Notes: generated from the letters alone by a model not told the origin. A DNA stretch of 64,000 nucleotides from Datnioides undecimradiatus (GCA_008933995.1 WARS01000044.1:2190866-2254865); one strand, 5' to 3'. Counted from the first letter of the stretch, positions 33,001-46,884 are shown. Translations and numbers: made by a program.

Positions 33001-35199
33001 GTCCTGCCCCATTGCCACTCCCTCCCCTTTAAATGCACCATTTTTTCTCACACGTCTCTTCCTAACCATTTTCTCTCCCCCATGCTCAGTCCCTACGATA
33101 CCCCCTCCCCTACCACCCCCACCTTTCCCCCTTTTTCTTGGTAATCCATGCTCAGAAAGGGGGCTCAGTTTCCGCTTCTTCCCAATGGATTCAAAGAAGT
33201 CACTGAAGGTGCTCTTATTGCGCTCACTGCTCCCAACCCCTATTGCTCCTCCACCTCTCCCAGTGCCCCCTCCTCTGCCACCTCGGGGACGTCTAAACCC
33301 AGTGAGCCGGTGGAGCAGGGTGGATATTCCAGGGTTTTCCAAGGGGGTATGAAAGCTCTCTGGCTCACTGGGTGTCCAGCAGCGAGGGGGAGAGCAGCGG
33401 CCAGTAGCAGGGGGCTGGCGATTTAAAAAAGCCAGTTTGGACAGAACATCCCCATACTCTGTTTTCACATCATTAGTATCATTAACATAGGATGGATAAG
33501 GGGAAGGGAGTTTAGTCCGACGCCGCCTGCGGGGGATCTTGGGCTGGTCTCCATTACCACCAGCGTTCCCCGCATTCTGAGTCTCTCCTGGTATTCCTGG
33601 CAGAGCCTGTTTAGGTGGTCGTCCCCGCCTACGTTTGAGAATAACAGGCAGTTCTCCAGGGGGGAACATCACCATAACACTTTTCCCATTGTTCTTCATT
33701 CGGAGAAGTGCGGTTGGCTCTCGGACCATCTCTGAGCCCTCCAGTCCACCATCATGGCCTTTTTCTGTCCCTGTAACTGTCTCCAAATTGGAAATCTTGT
33801 AGCTCTTCTGTCGTCGACTGAGGCTAATGGGAATGCGGGCCACCTTGACAACAATCTTCCTTACCTGTAGGGCAGAGACAGACATAAGCATATTCAATTG
33901 CAAATAACTAACAAATAAACTAAATTTATTTTCTACATGATATGAAGTTGTGTTTTATGCCAAGAAGTTGTGATATTTAACTGTAATTTGACTTACGCCA
34001 ACAAAACGCCCACGTCTTCGATTATTGGAAGGAGATGCCCCGAAATCCCCAACAGGTTCATCCTTCACAGTTAGCAGAGGTGCAGGAATAGTGGATGTGT
34101 TTGGGAAAGGGAGATGAGGGGTAGCACGATGACTTATGGCTTGGGCTGCCTGGCGCTTTTTCATGACACTTTTAGGAGCTGCTTTATGGACAGATTTCGG
34201 TGCAGGCCTTGACCTGGACTTAGGTCCAGGTCTATGCCCAATCCTGGGCCCAGGTTTAGGCATAGACTTAGGAACAGCTTTGGGCACAGTTAGAGCAAGA
34301 GCAATGTCTGTAGGACAGGGAGCTGTGGGGAGAATGGCCTCTACAGAGGAATGCTCTTCTTTCTCGCCAACAGCCACTTCCTCCTCTTTAACCCTCCAGA
34401 TTTTCTCCTCTAATACTTCGTCCTCCTCCTCTCCTCCTTTCTCCCGCCCAGCTCTCTTCTCCCCATCATCTATGCATCGGCGGAGGCGGGAAGATTTGCG
34501 CAGGTGACAGGGGAAGCGGGGACGTCCAGAGCTGCGGAGGGCATACTTCTTCTCTGCCTCCACCGGAAAAGAAGAGGACCCTGTGTTTGGGTTAGGACCA
34601 ATAGGGACTGGACAAAAGGTTGAGGGCATGTCTGTCTCTGCAGTAAGAACTGGGGCTGCCAGCTGATTAGTGGAGGCAGGATGATTGCCAAGTGCCAAAG
34701 ACAGGGGTTGGGGTGAGGTTGTGTGTATGGCCTCAGGTGTGAGAGTTATGGAGCGTTCTGGAGCTACAGAACCTGTATGTGTGTTGATATCCAGATGTCC
34801 ACAATTATCCATGTGTGACTGTGAAACAGCCTGTGAATGCACATCTGGGTCTATGTGGGTTTGCATGTTTCTAAGCGTCTCTGAAAATGTATGCGTCTCA
34901 GCTGTAGTGTGCGTCTCTGTCTGCCTCCGCCGGCAGGTACTGTGACCCAGCCGTCTCTGCAGATGTAGGCCGTTGGCCAGGGCGGAAGGAGATGAGGAGG
35001 GAAAGTGGTCGGAAGTCACCGGTGCCAGCCCATCATTAGAGGGATCCTGGGACTCCTGCTGGAGCCCGAGCTCCCTAGTCCAGAGCTCAGGTCCTGCCAG
35101 CCCCTCCAGTCCCCCCACACACGCTTTTCCCTCTGCCCCACCACAGCCCACTGGAGTCCCAGTTTGGCCCGAATGCAGGTGATCTGATAAGCCACTCAT
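30022..35199 (-). CDS. ahdc1: AT-hook DNA-binding motif-containing protein 1 (gibbin), 3 coding exons
   Basis: Coding exons in transcript order: 35199-33997, 33864-32153 and 31762-30022 (stop TAA). The introns are 132 bp and 390 bp, both GT-AG, with agreeing phases. The protein has 1551 residues (human about 1603). RRRGRFVG/VRK at about 396-404 and the AT-hook RRRGRPPK at about 479-486 are the two hook positions of the family. Conserved blocks include KVARIPISLSRRQKSYKIS, KLPSPYPSYVNDTNDVKTEY, RCSPPRCWTPSEPES, FSDFFESIGKKRKLSPLSE, DILDISNYTPQKAKRQP and the C-terminus LLDPANDDSFSVTSL. Much of the rest is Ser/Pro/Gly-rich and disordered. A His/Asn/Thr-rich tract lies near the end (30320-30665). 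AHDC1 is nuclear, binds chromatin, and in humans causes Xia-Gibbs syndrome when truncated. ATG at 35199 follows an acceptor at 35310 (TTTCTGTCTTCAG). Unlike the human gene, as I recall it, the coding region is split. Confidence 0.95.
30320..30665 (-). repeat. Coding CA-rich tract encoding His/Asn/Thr/Pro-rich segment of ahdc1
   Basis: About 115 codons of ahdc1 exon 3 are drawn largely from CAC, ACA, AAC and CAT words, giving many HTNT, HSNPHT and THMN-type strings. On the plus strand the DNA is a degenerate GT-rich tract that stays in frame without stops. It looks like an expanded and diverged microsatellite taken into coding sequence. Confidence 0.7.
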
Positions 35200-35309
35200 T
35201 CAGGGGATGGTTTTGCTGGTACTGAAAAACGTAAAAGAGGCTGATGGTCTCTGCTGTCTGAAAATGAGTGCTTCTTGTTGGTATCTGTCTGAAAAGACGA
35301 TTCAAGAAC

Positions 35310-37097
35310 CTGAAGACAGAAATAAAAAAGCATTATTCTCAACTGGAAAAGAAATCCACAAATAGATTGACATATTTTGTTGCATTTATCTAAACATTTA
35401 ATCTAAACTCCTAGCTTCTAAATATATTGGTCATTGTAAGGCAATAGACACTGTACATATACAAATGAAACATTTGCAGCATGGATGAAATTGTGGTTGT
35501 GTGATCGAATAGTCAACATTTTTGGCAACGGGCCACAGACCTAATCCGTAATGCACTCTACTCTATTAACTGTGCCACCCACACAGCAGCAATACAACAT
35601 TAGATTACATTTACCATTCATATTCTGCAACAATTGGTTGCTTTTACCGAATGGTTGTGATGCTGATTCTGATTTTGATTCTGAGTTGAGCCTCACTCTG
35701 TCTGCCTGACTGGCTCTGTTCTGCAGGGGATCATTGGGTCATCAATACTGCAGTGGAGAGCTCACATACTTCTCTCTCTCCCCTCTGCTCCTGTCTTTTG
35801 CCCATGGTTGCTAGAGTGAGAGAAAGAGAGAGACAGACAGAGAGACAGACAGAGGAAGGGACAGGGAGTTGAAGAAGGTGGGAGAAAAAGAAAGGAGTGT
35901 GGAGGAGGGTGGAGCGAAGAGAAAAAGAGAATAGGAGATTAGTACATGATGTCACAGCATGCATCAGACCAGACTAGAATCAGTATTTTGGTGAGGGCTG
36001 CACCATCTCACACCAGACGAAATTATTTTGGAAGATGACTTGCAATATTAATTTTTAACTCTAATTGTACTTAGTGTTTCATTTCGCTGTGCACCAGCAG
36101 ATTGTAGGTACACATTAGGACAGTGTCACATTGTCTTTTCCACTAGATCTTCACATTGCTACATGATGATGACCAGACTTATGCCACATTTTTCTCACAT
36201 CTCACAATATTTGAGCGAGTAGATGTACATGTTGTAAAAACCCATAAATTATAATAATCAGTTAATGTGGTGAAAAGCACACATACACACACACGCACAC
36301 TTTTACACTGCATGCCACATTTCACCAAAACTATTCAAATGCATTACAAAGCACTAGACTTGGAGGGTGCAACAAGAATGAGAATGTGTGAATAATCACA
36401 GCCACCAGGGGGAAGCAGAGAGGTGATGAATAGAGAGGTGTTAAGAGGATGGAGAGATGAAGGTGACAGAAAGACAGGAACGATGGCGGGATTATAGAAA
36501 CCCAAAGCAGAGGAGAATTTGAAGTACAGACAGCCAGAACAGACAGAAGTTACAAAATCTGGACCACACGTGCTATCAGACGCACACGTGACTGTATGCA
36601 TGCACACGTTCACCCGCAAATACATGCAGCATGCATGCCACAGTTCCACGCATATCCAAGCAAAACTGGCTCTTTACACTGTAACACAGTCTACATAGTA
36701 CAGAAGCATGTCCATCCTCAGATCTCCCTGCCTCCCTCTCTAACATATGGCTCTGATTAGGAAGGAGGGAGAAGGACAGGGAGGGGAGGGGGGGCGAAAG
36801 ACACTAGAATGAGTGTGTGAAGGGGTGAGAAGGTATGAGAGGGTACAGGAAAAGTACAGGGATGTGAAAGACATGATTTAGACAGGGAAAGGATGGTAAA
36901 TGGTGGCACAGACAGGGGCACACAGATGGAGTGAAAGAAAGTTAAGGGAGGTAAAGGAGAAAGCAGAACAGGAAGAGAACAGGAGTGTGAGAGTTTTGCT
37001 ATAGCAGAGTTTGGGGCTACACACGTAGAGCAGACCAACTCAACCAATGCTGTGCTGCTCTCAGGAATGACACAACTGGGACAGACACATGGAGGTG

Positions 37098-37134
<37 letters not shown>

Positions 37135-40100
37135 CACATACTTTCTTCAACCCCCTCACACACACACCCTCCCATGCCCAGTGCTATCTCCTCGTATCTA
37201 TCTCTCTCTCTCCTTCCCTCTCTCTTCTCTCCTATTCTCGTTTTCACTTTCTCTCTCTCGTCTAATTAACAGAATTCATTAATTAAGGCTCCATCTGACC
37301 GGCATGTGAGAGAAGGAGAGGAACACATGCTTTAATTAAACATTGCTGCACATGTGCTTACACATACATGCACACACTGTCACTCACAGACGCGCACACA
37401 CACGGCAACACATACCAACACACAAAGACACATTCAAATATGCCCCCACAGCTTCATCCTCCCACACACTCACACATCGATTTGCACATAAAGACATACA
37501 TGTCACACACACACACACACACACACACACATAAACAGTCTTGCACGATCATACACAAAACAAAGACACACATGCAAATATCCCTCTACTGTGCTCGGCG
37601 GGGGGCATTCTGACAGGGCTTAGATGCCAGCCAATCAAATGCTCCCACTATGATTCATTGTTTAAGCAAACACTCCTGGCATCCATCAGCCCGCCATTCC
37701 AATATATTCACCGTCATACGTAGCAAATGCGCTTTGGTGCATTTTACTGTGAATGGCTCTGGGGCTTTGGAACACACAGTGGTGTAGTATTGTCTCTGTG
37801 AAAACAGCCGTTGATGTGCACCGCTCTCACATGATGATCTGTTGAATCTGTTTCACAAAGAGCAGTTCTGATATGAATGATATTCTTTTAATTTTTTTAA
37901 TCTTGTACATTTTTTCACCTGCACACAAAAGTTTGTGGAGCAACTATATGCTTACAGGACAGGCAACAACGCAACATGCCACAAACTGTATGTGTGCACA
38001 GTGTGAAATTAGAGATGAGATCCTGTCATTTTCCAGTTTGGGCAGTTGCCCTGTTGTGCATAGTCTGAGAGGAACAATCATTCTGTACATGGTAGCTGTA
38101 CAGCATATCTATTCTCTTCCCATCTATCTCACTGCCACAAAGGCTTGCAGACTCACAGGCCTGCCAGCAGCAGCCCTCAATGAGGAACTAGACCCTGTGT
38201 GTGTGTGCAAGTGTAGATGTGTTTGTGCTTGCACGCGCGTGTGTGTCTGCAAGTGAGTGCGTGTATGAGTGTGTCTTCCTGGGTGTGTTTGTAAAAGCAC
38301 TCACTGAGCTCTAACGGGTGTGCAGTTGTTGCTAAGAGACAGGCAGCAGCACCGAAACAGCATGGGGGGTGTAAGGGAGGGGGACATGGAGGGGAGAGAG
38401 AAAGAGAGAGAGGTAGTGAGAGAGGGAGGTGCTGAGGGGAGGAGGGGGGAGCTCCACAGAGAGGTTTAGACAGATAAGAAGAAGGGGGGATAAAACGGAG
38501 AGAGGGACAGGGAGAGAGATGGAGAAAGTGTATATGAGGCCAAGAGAGAAAGAGAGGAGGGAAGTGGGAGGTAGGGAGGAGGGTCCACAGAGACTGAGTG
38601 ACACCGTGCAGAAACTCAGCTACCATCAGCCTCCTGTTCCCCCCTCACCACTTCAGCCCTGATGCAACTTCAACCTGCTGCTCCAACAGCCTCAAACCTA
38701 CATGCAACACACGACAACGCACCATTATTCAACAAAATCTAAAGAAAGAATTGCAAAATAATGCAAAAAACAATCATCTGAACCATCAAACAACTTGATG
38801 ACTAACTGTTTTGAAGTCATCCACAAGGTGTTTTCAGCATGTCATGTTGTTTTCCAGATAATAAATGTCTGTCTGGCTTTGTCAATGACATGTTGCCCAT
38901 TACACAACATTAGCTTAACACAACAACACGACACAACAGCATCACTTTAAAGTAGCTAATGAACTGTAAACCTGCTGCATGCAATAATCAAATCAAATAC
39001 GTGATCCTAAATTATCGCCCCCTGGGTGTGGAGCTATATATGTTTCTCTACTGGATATTGATGTGATTTTTCATCAGCTTGAGGATAAAAGAAAAACTTA
39101 AGTCACCTACAGCAGCATCACAGAACACAACAGTCTTAATTTAACATGAGCACAACAGAACTGAGAGATGATCTTAAACTGATATGTGGACAAGTCGGAT
39201 TTAGAGGCTTTATTTTTCTACCAACTTTGGGAAAAAAGTTTTCAATATTTACTCAATACTCAGCCAAACTGAGCAAAGTTTTAAGGTATAAGGTCTTGCC
39301 TTGACTGCAGTGCACTGTAGCCCAACAGGCACTAATGCTGAACAGCTAAAATTCAAGTATATCCAAACTCTTCCAATCAACAGACCTGGGTTTTTTGAGA
39401 ACTTGAGGTGTGTGTAAGTGTGCCAAAGGGGGCAAGAAATGTTAGGCATACATATTGTACTACTGGGGCTGATGTGCTTGCTCACAAATTACCACCAACA
39501 ACCCTCAAAAACAGTGCTGAACTTTGAGCTTTGGAGGGCTGCAGGTCAATGCATGAACTTGTCAGTCAAACAGAGACAGCCCAACTAACACACTAACATA
39601 CAGACCCCCCCCCCAACCCACTCATACTCTCCTTCACTCTGACCTCTCTTCTCTTTCTCACCCACTCACATCCCATCTATCCTGCCCCACTCCCTCCAAA
39701 AAGACCCCACCACCTCCCCAGCTGCAGGAAATTCCTAATGATCTCCATCATCAGCGTGCGTGCTGCATCTCCTGCCAAGAGCAAGCACATGCACGCACAC
39801 ACACAACAAACGCGCACACAAAGCATATAAATGAACAGAGAGCAACACATAAACCATATGTGCAGACAAACAAAAAGGCAGACAGACGCTCAGACAGACA
39901 GACACACATCTAACGTAAACAGACTTCACACAGACCAGATACAGTGGCGGCTCAGCCAAGGATGCACACGGGGGACTGGAGAAGTAGCACGAAACACTAG
40001 ACAACACAGAACCAGGACCCCCCACCCCCATCTGACTGTCTCACTATCTGACTGTCTCTCTCCTGTTGTTTCTGCAGGAACCTACATGCTGTAGTTATTT

Positions 40101-43100
40101 TAAGACGAGGAGGACTGTATCACCCCTTCCTCTTCCTCCTCCACCCCCCTCCTCATTTCTCTTCCTCACTGTTCCCTCTCTCATCTCTCTAGCACCCCCC
40201 ACACACACCTCCCGCCCCCAGTTTTCTCTCCCACAACACACGCTCCCACTCCCCAACACCCCTCCCTCATCTTCAACTCAGCCTGGCACTCTCTCTCTCT
40301 CTCTCTCTCCTGCAGGCAGTTTCCTGGCGCTGCTGATGGCCGCCCCTCAGTCAGGTCATGTGACCAACCGCGCCAGCTGGGAACAGCTAGGAGTGTGCAC
40401 ATGTGCGCATGCAAAAGCACATACAGGTTTACACACAAACAGGGACACACATGCAAATACGGGAAGATGAAACCAACCACGTCGGTACAAACACAGGAAT
40501 GCTCCCACTTACAGTTCATGCATGCTCACACACATACACACGAACACACACACTGATATGACATCTACAGACACAAGTGAAACACACAAGTGCAAGCAAA
40601 GATGCACACTCACACTGATGCACACTTCTAGTCAGACTGGCGAGAGCTCACAGACACACTTAAAAACCACACATACCGACACACACATACAGACACAGTC
40701 ACGTATCTCTACCTCACACACAGAAGACACACAAACCAGATGCTTGGACCCCAACACACACTCAGACCTTGAGGCCAGTGTTTTGGAGAGGGGCCTCTGT
40801 GCTGCGGCCCTGACTTCCTGACTCCTCCTCCTCCCTCCATACTCCTGTTCCACAGTTGCTGTGGGAGACGCTGCTGCAGCGCCCGTTGCCAAGGAGAAGG
40901 CTGCTGGCTGTTTGAACAACAATGGCCGCCTTGTGAACATTCCAACTGTAGGTACTGACAGCTCATCAGCCACAGCCTCAACATACACGCCGCTCAAAAA
41001 GCACACACACTGCCACACACATGCTGCTCACACTACACACCGACGCTACACCACTGTACCTCTCAGAGTCTTGGCCTCAAGCCTGAGCGAGGTAACGCTC
41101 TCAGACACAAACACAATCCGCCATGCACACAAACACACACACACACAAATACACACACATCTGTGCACGCTCTAAGAAATTATGACTTCTGCTGAGAGGA
41201 TAAGAAACCCTTCCGTCCCTCTCTGTCTACCTGCTTCTCTCTCCCATCTCTCTCTCCCTCTCTCTCTTTCACACACACATTCACAAGCATACACACTCAG
41301 TGCGCAGTGCATTCATCCATCTTCCCCCTTCTCCCCGACTACTCTCTGTCTTTCTCTCTTATCTCTTTCTCTCTCCTCCCCCTCCACAGCCTCCTGATTT
41401 CACTCTCTCACTCGCTCTTCACTTGCTCATCCCTGCCTCTCTCCCTTTCTGTCTCAGGAAGTGTGTGTTCTCACTCTCACGCACACACACTATCATCCTG
41501 GCACACACACACATGTGGAGGACACAAATTCACACACGGAGAGAGGCACACACAATCTCTTTCTCTCCTGGAAGGTAGCGAATCTCTCCGTCCCTTGGGG
41601 GCATACACTTCCTCAGAGAAGGAGGGAAAAGAGAAAGAAGAAAGAGAACTAGAAACAAGGGTGGAACGGGCAAGAGAGGAAGAGGAGGAGAAGGGAGAAA
41701 GAGAGGAAGGGAGAGAAAGAATAAAGAAAGAGAAGAGGGGAAAAAACTATATTCACGGCGGGGATTTATAGACAGACCCCTTAGTGCTCTGATTATCTGT
41801 TCATATTGATGGGACGACATTGAAGGCACGCTGGTGGAACGTTGAGACGACACTGAAGCCAAATTGGGTTGTGTGTGTGTGTGTATGCGTGCGTGTGTGT
41901 GTACGGGGGGGGTGGGGTGGGGGGTGTTGAGGAGAATCACTAACAAGTCTCTGCTTATCCTCTGACTCACTGTTTTTTAACACACATACCCAGACACATG
42001 TATACACACACACATCCCTAAAAACAAAGATAACTCTTACACATTGACGCACAAGGATAAAAAACATAAAATGAGACTTACTGTACATGTGCAATTATGT
42101 TGATCTGTATACGTAGGTGTGTGTGTGTGCGTATGTGTGTGTGTGTGTGTGCGAGAGACAAGTGCGTGTTGTGTGCCAGACACCGAGAGATGCTTTTGTG
42201 CGTGTGTGTACGTCTGCGTGTCTGCGTGTTTTCCCCATCTCTCGCTCCTCTTTAATAATTGAGCTGATTCTGTCCAGCTTGTTAGGGAGGTACACAGCAG
42301 CTTCACACTCTGTCTCTCTCTCCTTCTCATCCTCTCATGCGCTCTATCTCTCCCTCCTCATCCATCCATCCTGCCGCTCTCCCTTCATTTATCACTCCTT
42401 TTCCTCCCTGACCCCTCCGTCCTTTTTCTCGCTCCCTCTCTCTCGACTTTCGGTCCCTTCCCCCAGCTCTCCTCTCCCTCTTTCTTCGCAAATCCCTCCT
42501 GTTCTTTGACCTCTCCATCGCCTCTTGCAGTTTCACCCCTCTCTAGCCCGCTGCCCTCCATCATCCCTCTCCTCTTGGCTCCCTCACTCTATCCTTTGGA
42601 GGTGAGAGGTCGAAGCTTCCTCTCTACTGTCAGACTCAAACCGGCTGCAACCAGCCCTGTGGGGGGGTGGGGGTGGTGGTGGTGGTGGTGTGAGGGAGAC
42701 AAGGGGAATGAGGAGGTAGGTGAGGAAGGACATAAAGGAAAGGAGAGAGGAAAGGAGAGAGTGAGATAAGAGGGAAGAAGACAAAAAGGACTGACTGAAG
42801 GACAGATACATGGGGGCCAAAAGGGTTAAAAGAGGGTGGGAGGCAAGAGAAAAGAGAAGGGGAGATGTCTATTGAGTCAGTGCCTTTGGCGCGGAGGAGC
42901 CGTTTTATGAATGTATCGTGTGGGAGGTGACAGAATGGAGCATACAAACACTGCTTACACTAATGCTAAATGGTAGCTGTTTGTGTGGGTGCATGTGTGT
43001 GTGTGAGTGTGGGAGTTGAACCACGTTTACCTGCCAGTGGCAAAAAGCTATTACACTTCAGGTGATGATTAGATTAATATGAGCCGTAAAAGACAGGACC

Positions 43101-44308
43101 CTTCACTCCAAGGACAAACATAAGGACTAATTATTTTTTACCTATAGTTTGTAGTGCAGAGAAAAATTTGTGTTGTTGTTGTTGATGTTTTATTAATTGT
43201 AAAACATTTTAATAATCATGCTTTATAAATTATGTTAAAATAAGAGGTCTTAAAGCATAAAAAGTAGTTTTTATTTTTCAGCCCACATTGAAAACATCTC
43301 CGTAATGTACATCTCTGATTTGGAATCAGCAGCAGAGAAAACATTTATATCATTTACATCTAAATGTTAGTTCATCAGACAGTAGCTCTAACCAACCAGA
43401 TTTTATCACTGTGAATAGATGCAAATTGTTTATGTGAATCTGTGCCCTAAAATCAATTTCTCATGTATTTTGGGAGGCATTTCAAGTGCTGAGTAATAAT
43501 GGCCTGACTCATTCACAACACTGGTGTAAATTCTGTTTTCCTGAATGGTGGTGATGTATCTGTTGCACAGAGTTCAAAGGGGAACGCAAGGATGATCTTC
43601 AGCTGACTTTCACAAAACATCTGTAAGCACAGAAAAAGCTCTTTGTTGCATTTGACTAATCTTGCGCACAGCTCGAAGCCAAATCATGAAAAGAGATGCT
43701 TTGTCGCTGTAAGGAGAAGCTTGAGATTGTTTTTGGAGAATCAACGTTTGAACAGACTCAATCTCTGTTAGGATATCCTCTCTGATTTAGATAACTGAAG
43801 CTCTGTTTAGTGGCAGTGTTTGTGTGGAAAAATAATTTCAATAATTGATTTTGTCTCCTGAACTAACCAACATCAAGTTTAGACCTGATGCATCAATAAA
43901 CTCTTTCAAACCACTTTTCTACCATTCAACAGGTTGCACCATCACAAACATACCTCAAAAGTTCCCAAAATTCAATTAATACTGATCTGATCAATGTTTC
44001 GTGTGCTTGTACGTGTGTGTGTGGTTATGCATACATGCATATGTGTGTCCATTCTGTCTTCTCCATCTCCATGACGACCTCCATATCAAGAGGACGTCTG
44101 ACTACGGCAACCTCACATGCTGATAGGCAGAGAGAGAAAACAGGTGATTGGTTGAGCTGTCGGCTGTCATATCAGCAGGGTGTATCTTTGTGACACTGTA
44201 ACACGCACACATATAAGCACGCACACACGCACACACACACACACACTGGCTTGTCTGTGCCATCAACCCACACACCTACGAACTGCACCAAGGCGCAAAC
44301 AAAAGGTA

Positions 44309-44351
<43 letters not shown>

Positions 44352-45791
44352 AAGTACACATGTGCATGCATGCATACACACACACACAAATACACACACA
44401 CACAGAGCTTTGAGACGAGATGTGGTGTGTTAGGTGCGCTGACCCTGCCAATGAGGACAGGAGGAACATCAACGGAGCTACAAGGCCGTTGCTATGACAA
44501 CTAGCCCCGCTCACACAGGTAGGAAGCACAATAGGCCTAAGCTGTTATATGTTCACATTCTCTCTGTTTGTCACACACACCACACACACACACAGGGCCA
44601 TGCACTCAAGACAAGTCTGACAGACAGCGGCTGCATGCCAAGGTAAGGCCATTTCCTTTTCATTCCAGCATTCAGTGAGTTGAAATTATTCATTGTGTCC
44701 AAGTGGACCCACCAATAAGAGAACTCACTCTTCAACCAGCGACTGAGAGAGTGAGACTGTGTGAGACAGACAGACAGACAGAGCATCACTCTGCATACTA
44801 ACGGCACCTGCACTAAGGCAGCCTGTGCACGTCTCTGAGGGGCCCTTAAATAACGAACTGTCACTGCCCAGACATCGACATTGACTTCTCTCCCCCAACA
44901 CTCATCCTCTCTATCTCTCCTCTCCTTCAGTTTCTCACGCACTCTTTCTTCCTTTGTATCCCCCCCCCCCCACTCCTCCCCACTAAGCCATAGACAAGGG
45001 CTGATAATCACCACCATGAGTACGCTGTGTCTCTCCAGCACACTGGCCCTGTTGCCACTGCAGGATGTTCTGCTGCTGTGTCCTGCCTAACTGCCCTGAC
45101 AACTCAGGGGGCTGCCACGATGGAAACCCCAGGGGATGGATGGATGCTCACCGGGACTCTCTGTGTCTCCTGTTTATATGTAAAGTAAACATCTGTCCAT
45201 CACCAGGAGCTGGGCTCACAGTCAAACCTCTGGTATGTGTCACTGGTATGTAAATTCAGCATAAGAAAAGTCCCTTCAAACTCACCCACAGTCTATGGAG
45301 ACAGCAAATAAACAAGATGCGTGTGTGTGTGGGGTTGCGTGTTTGTGCTCGTGCGTGTGGGAATGTGTATGTGTTCCAGCAGTGTGACAGCACCTGGGGA
45401 GGTACTGTATACTGTTGCCGTGCCTACACTGTATATAAATTCAGTGATAATAAGGCTTATAGGTAAGAAGACTGTGAATACTAAAAAACAGGTGGGGGTA
45501 CACAGGGTTCATTGCGCGCACATTCAACCACATTATGTGTCTTTGTGTCTGTGTGTCTTTGTACATCATTATTTAAGATCTCACCTCACACGCTGCATAC
45601 CCACAGTAAAGCCCTGATGACCCAGCAGCACGAGCGGTGCGAATGCAGAGCTCCGTTCGTCAGTGGCACCGACGAGGTTAATGTGAAAAACTCAAAAAGA
45701 AACGTAGCCAGAGGTGCGCAGCACAACTGGCTGAGCGGACAGTAAGCAAATTTTTGATGTTGTGTACACAAGACGCTGCACGCGCACTCAC
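35310..45791 (-). other. ahdc1 5' intron, rich in simple sequence
   Basis: This stretch lies between the probable first exon (45792 rightwards) and the coding exons of ahdc1. It holds purine-rich blocks (35820-35940, 36420-36990, 38390-38590, 41615-41745, 42680-42880), pyrimidine-rich blocks (37195-37265, 40110-40320, 41215-41455, 42235-42600) and many CA/GT arrays (37099-37133, 37506-37530, 41857-41905, 42117-42150, 44311-44349). None of the open frames here has a recognisable domain or consistent splice structure. Extra ahdc1 noncoding exons may be hidden in it. Confidence 0.45.
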
Positions 45792-46450
45792 CAAGGGAGA
45801 GAGCGAGAGTCTGGAGGCTCGCACTGGCTTCTGGAGCTGTTGCGGTGTCAACGCTGGCTGCTGTGGCTGTGGGCTCACGCGGCTGTCGGTGGCGATGCTT
45901 CACTCCTCTCCTCGCCCGGGTCACGGAGCGGTTGCCTTGACGGCTGCAGCCGTCAGTACGCAGCATTTCCCCTTCATCTGGGCTCCCCGTGTCGGCGGGA
46001 GATAGTCCTCCCACATCAATGTAAACGCTGTCTCCTCCCGCTGTCGCGCGCCACCTTCTCGTGCGGCTCAACGGAAAAACCGCTCCTCTGGCTCACATCA
46101 ATATCTGCACCCACAAAGATGGAAAAACAAAAGCACAAAAGGAGGGGAATTTTTAAAAAAATGAGGTGCAGGGACGTTGGTTCACAGTTTTATCCCCAGT
46201 TAAAGTGCTGACATAACCGTGCTCGAGCTCTATGCTCCGGTTTTAGTGACAGGCACGGGACTCCCCAGTATGCGGGAGGCGAAAATCGACCGTGCGCCCG
46301 TGCGTCTCTGCCTCTGCAATTCCAGCTCTCTGTCTCTCGTGCGCCCCAGTCTCCGCTGTGCCTCTCCAACGTGCCTGACTGTCAAACCCATCCGGGCACC
46401 CGTAGCTGGCTTCACTTTACACCTCTGGAACTATGGGAACAGTAGTTTGC
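45590..46450. promoter_or_regulatory. CpG-rich promoter region, probably of ahdc1
   Basis: This is the most CpG-dense part of the right half (for example TGTCGCGCGCC near 46042 and many CG steps from 45630 to 46400). The flanks are AT-rich or microsatellite. On the minus strand a strong donor (TTG/GTGAGTG) at 45792/45791 would end a first noncoding exon extending to about 46080. It points toward ahdc1, which lacks any other visible promoter. The fgr 3' end lies to the right, so the region is unlikely to serve fgr. Confidence 0.5.
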
Positions 46451-46884
46451 AGAAGACTGAAAGAGAGCCAGTGTGAAAGAGGAAGGCAACGAAGAGAGCG
46501 AGACACAGACAAGAGTGGGAGGAATTTCGGAGGGTTGATAATAGTTGTTACTGCCAGGGACAGCTATGCTGCCAATAGCATACATTTTATAATAAACCAT
46601 AATCTGGTAAATTTCTGCTCTGGCAATTTCATTTGATTAACTCTTTCCTTTTGCAGTAGATCTTTGATATGCCTGAAAAAAGTGCATGTTGTAGAATACA
46701 AAAATATTACATTTTGCTTGAGGAAATGTTTCATCACATAAGCCCTTTTAGTTTACATAAAAATAATAAAAAAAGAACAATAAAAGCTATCTTTCACAAT
46801 ACTTACAAGGTACGCGAAACAGCAGAAATGTCCAGATACACATGGGAAAAAAAACATGCCTTAATCCAGAAATGATATTTGATC

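Noticed and set aside
45586-46071. Minus-strand open frame of 161 codons in the CpG-rich region
   Set aside because: CpG-rich first exons often have long open frames by chance. The donor at 45792 lies inside the frame and the peptide matches nothing known; better read as noncoding first exon of ahdc1.
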